A stretch of 5,849 nt of DNA, taken from Pseudomonadota bacterium (GTDB taxonomy: Bacteria; Pseudomonadota; Alphaproteobacteria; Rhizobiales; Devosiaceae). The notes beneath the pieces were generated by a model that saw nothing but the letters and a program-made list of their open reading frames with translations, was not told the origin of the DNA and did not search any database. A program made the translations under genes and the position numbers. Below, piece by piece: positions 5,492 to 5,849 of the stretch; position 1 is the first letter of the stretch, and each line of letters starts with the position of its first letter. The DNA lies in contig JAEYTY010000100.1 of the NCBI GenBank assembly GCA_023433775.1, forward strand, positions 1 to 5,849, written 5' to 3'.

Positions 5492-5849
5492 ATGAGCGAC
5501 GCTCCAAAACTCCCCGATTCCCCGAAACAGCCAGAGGCGCCTGATCGCCTCGCCAAGGTCATGGCCCGCGCCGGCCTCTGCTCGCGCCGCGATGCCGAAG
5601 GCTGGATCACCGCCGGCCGCGTTTCTGTCAATGGCAAGAAGGTGCTGACCCCCGCCTTCAACGTCACCACCCGCGACAAGATTTCCGTCGATGGCCTGCC
5701 GCTGGCCGCCCGTCAGGGCACGCGCATCTGGCTCTATCACAAGCCTGCCGGCCTCGTGGTCACCGAAAAAGACCCAGAGGGCCGCCCGACCATTTTCGAC
5801 GAACTCGACGCCATGGGCCTGCCCCGCGTGGTGACCGTCGGCCGCCTCG
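5492..5849 (+). CDS. rluB: RluB-type 23S rRNA pseudouridine synthase, 5' part (runs off right edge)
   Basis: Enzymes of this RsuA/RluB family convert a specific uridine in rRNA to pseudouridine; E. coli RluB acts on U2605 of 23S rRNA. The frame is open from the ATG at 5492 to the end of the window, giving 119 residues. An S4 RNA-binding domain covers about 18-65 (DRLAKVMARAGLCSRRDAE, then GRVSVNGKKV). The catalytic domain opens with LYHKPAGLVVTEKDPEGRP from 81 and GLPRVVTVGRL at 109-119. DPEGRPTIFDEL resembles the DPEGRPTVFD of RluB better than RsuA or RluE, which is the reason for the symbol. The catalytic aspartate normally follows immediately after GRL, so it lies just beyond the last base. 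The 17 residues before the S4 domain are Pro-rich and probably disordered. The upstream ribosome binding site is weak (GAAAG at 5478-5482). Other members of the family cannot be fully excluded. Confidence 0.88.
   Translation, partial: MSDAPKLPDSPKQPEAPDRLAKVMARAGLCSRRDAEGWITAGRVSVNGKKVLTPAFNVTTRDKISVDGLPLAARQGTRIWLYHKPAGLVVTEKDPEGRPTIFDELDAMGLPRVVTVGRL

Noticed and set aside
5476..5544. A 22-codon frame starting at ATG 5476 and overlapping the pseudouridine synthase start
   Set aside because: No ribosome binding site and no conserved features; probably chance, though it could be a leader peptide if translation coupling were shown.

Overview
The window is ordinary housekeeping sequence from a GC-rich alphaproteobacterium. 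It most resembles the Hyphomicrobiales, possibly a Devosia relative; this is inferred from protein style, codon use and repeat types, not from a marker search. All five genes lie on the + strand: the 3' part of ribF (FAD/FMN synthesis), complete ileS (isoleucyl-tRNA synthetase), complete lspA (lipoprotein signal peptidase), a complete gene for a predicted lipoprotein of unknown function, and the 5' part of a RluB-type 23S rRNA pseudouridine synthase gene cut by the right edge.

Layout: ribF ends at 696. A 271-base gap follows. It holds two diverged copies of a GC-rich hairpin repeat in inverted orientation (701-755 and 801-853) and then a possible ileS promoter. ileS fills 968-3940. The 131-base gap to lspA holds a second, unrelated inverted repeat of the GTCAT...ATGAC type (3961-4024) and a good ribosome binding site. 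lspA (GTG start, 4072-4635) is followed by a short leader with a 19-base palindrome over a possible -10 box, then the lipoprotein gene (4720-5352). A strong intrinsic terminator (5414-5446) closes this unit. The pseudouridine synthase gene begins at 5492 and runs off the end just before the expected catalytic aspartate.

The order ribF-ileS-lspA matches the enterobacterial ribF-ileS-lspA-fkpB-ispH cluster, but the gene after lspA is a lipoprotein instead of fkpB. LspA would be the enzyme that processes that lipoprotein. Both early junctions of the cluster carry different repeat elements.

I see no new multi-gene system here. The points worth a second look are the inverted hairpin-repeat pair with compensatory base changes, an LspA with a long cysteine-bearing insertion in its periplasmic part, the uncharacterised lipoprotein, and an IleRS that has lost its C-terminal zinc ligands. 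No tRNA, rRNA, CRISPR array or transposase gene is visible.
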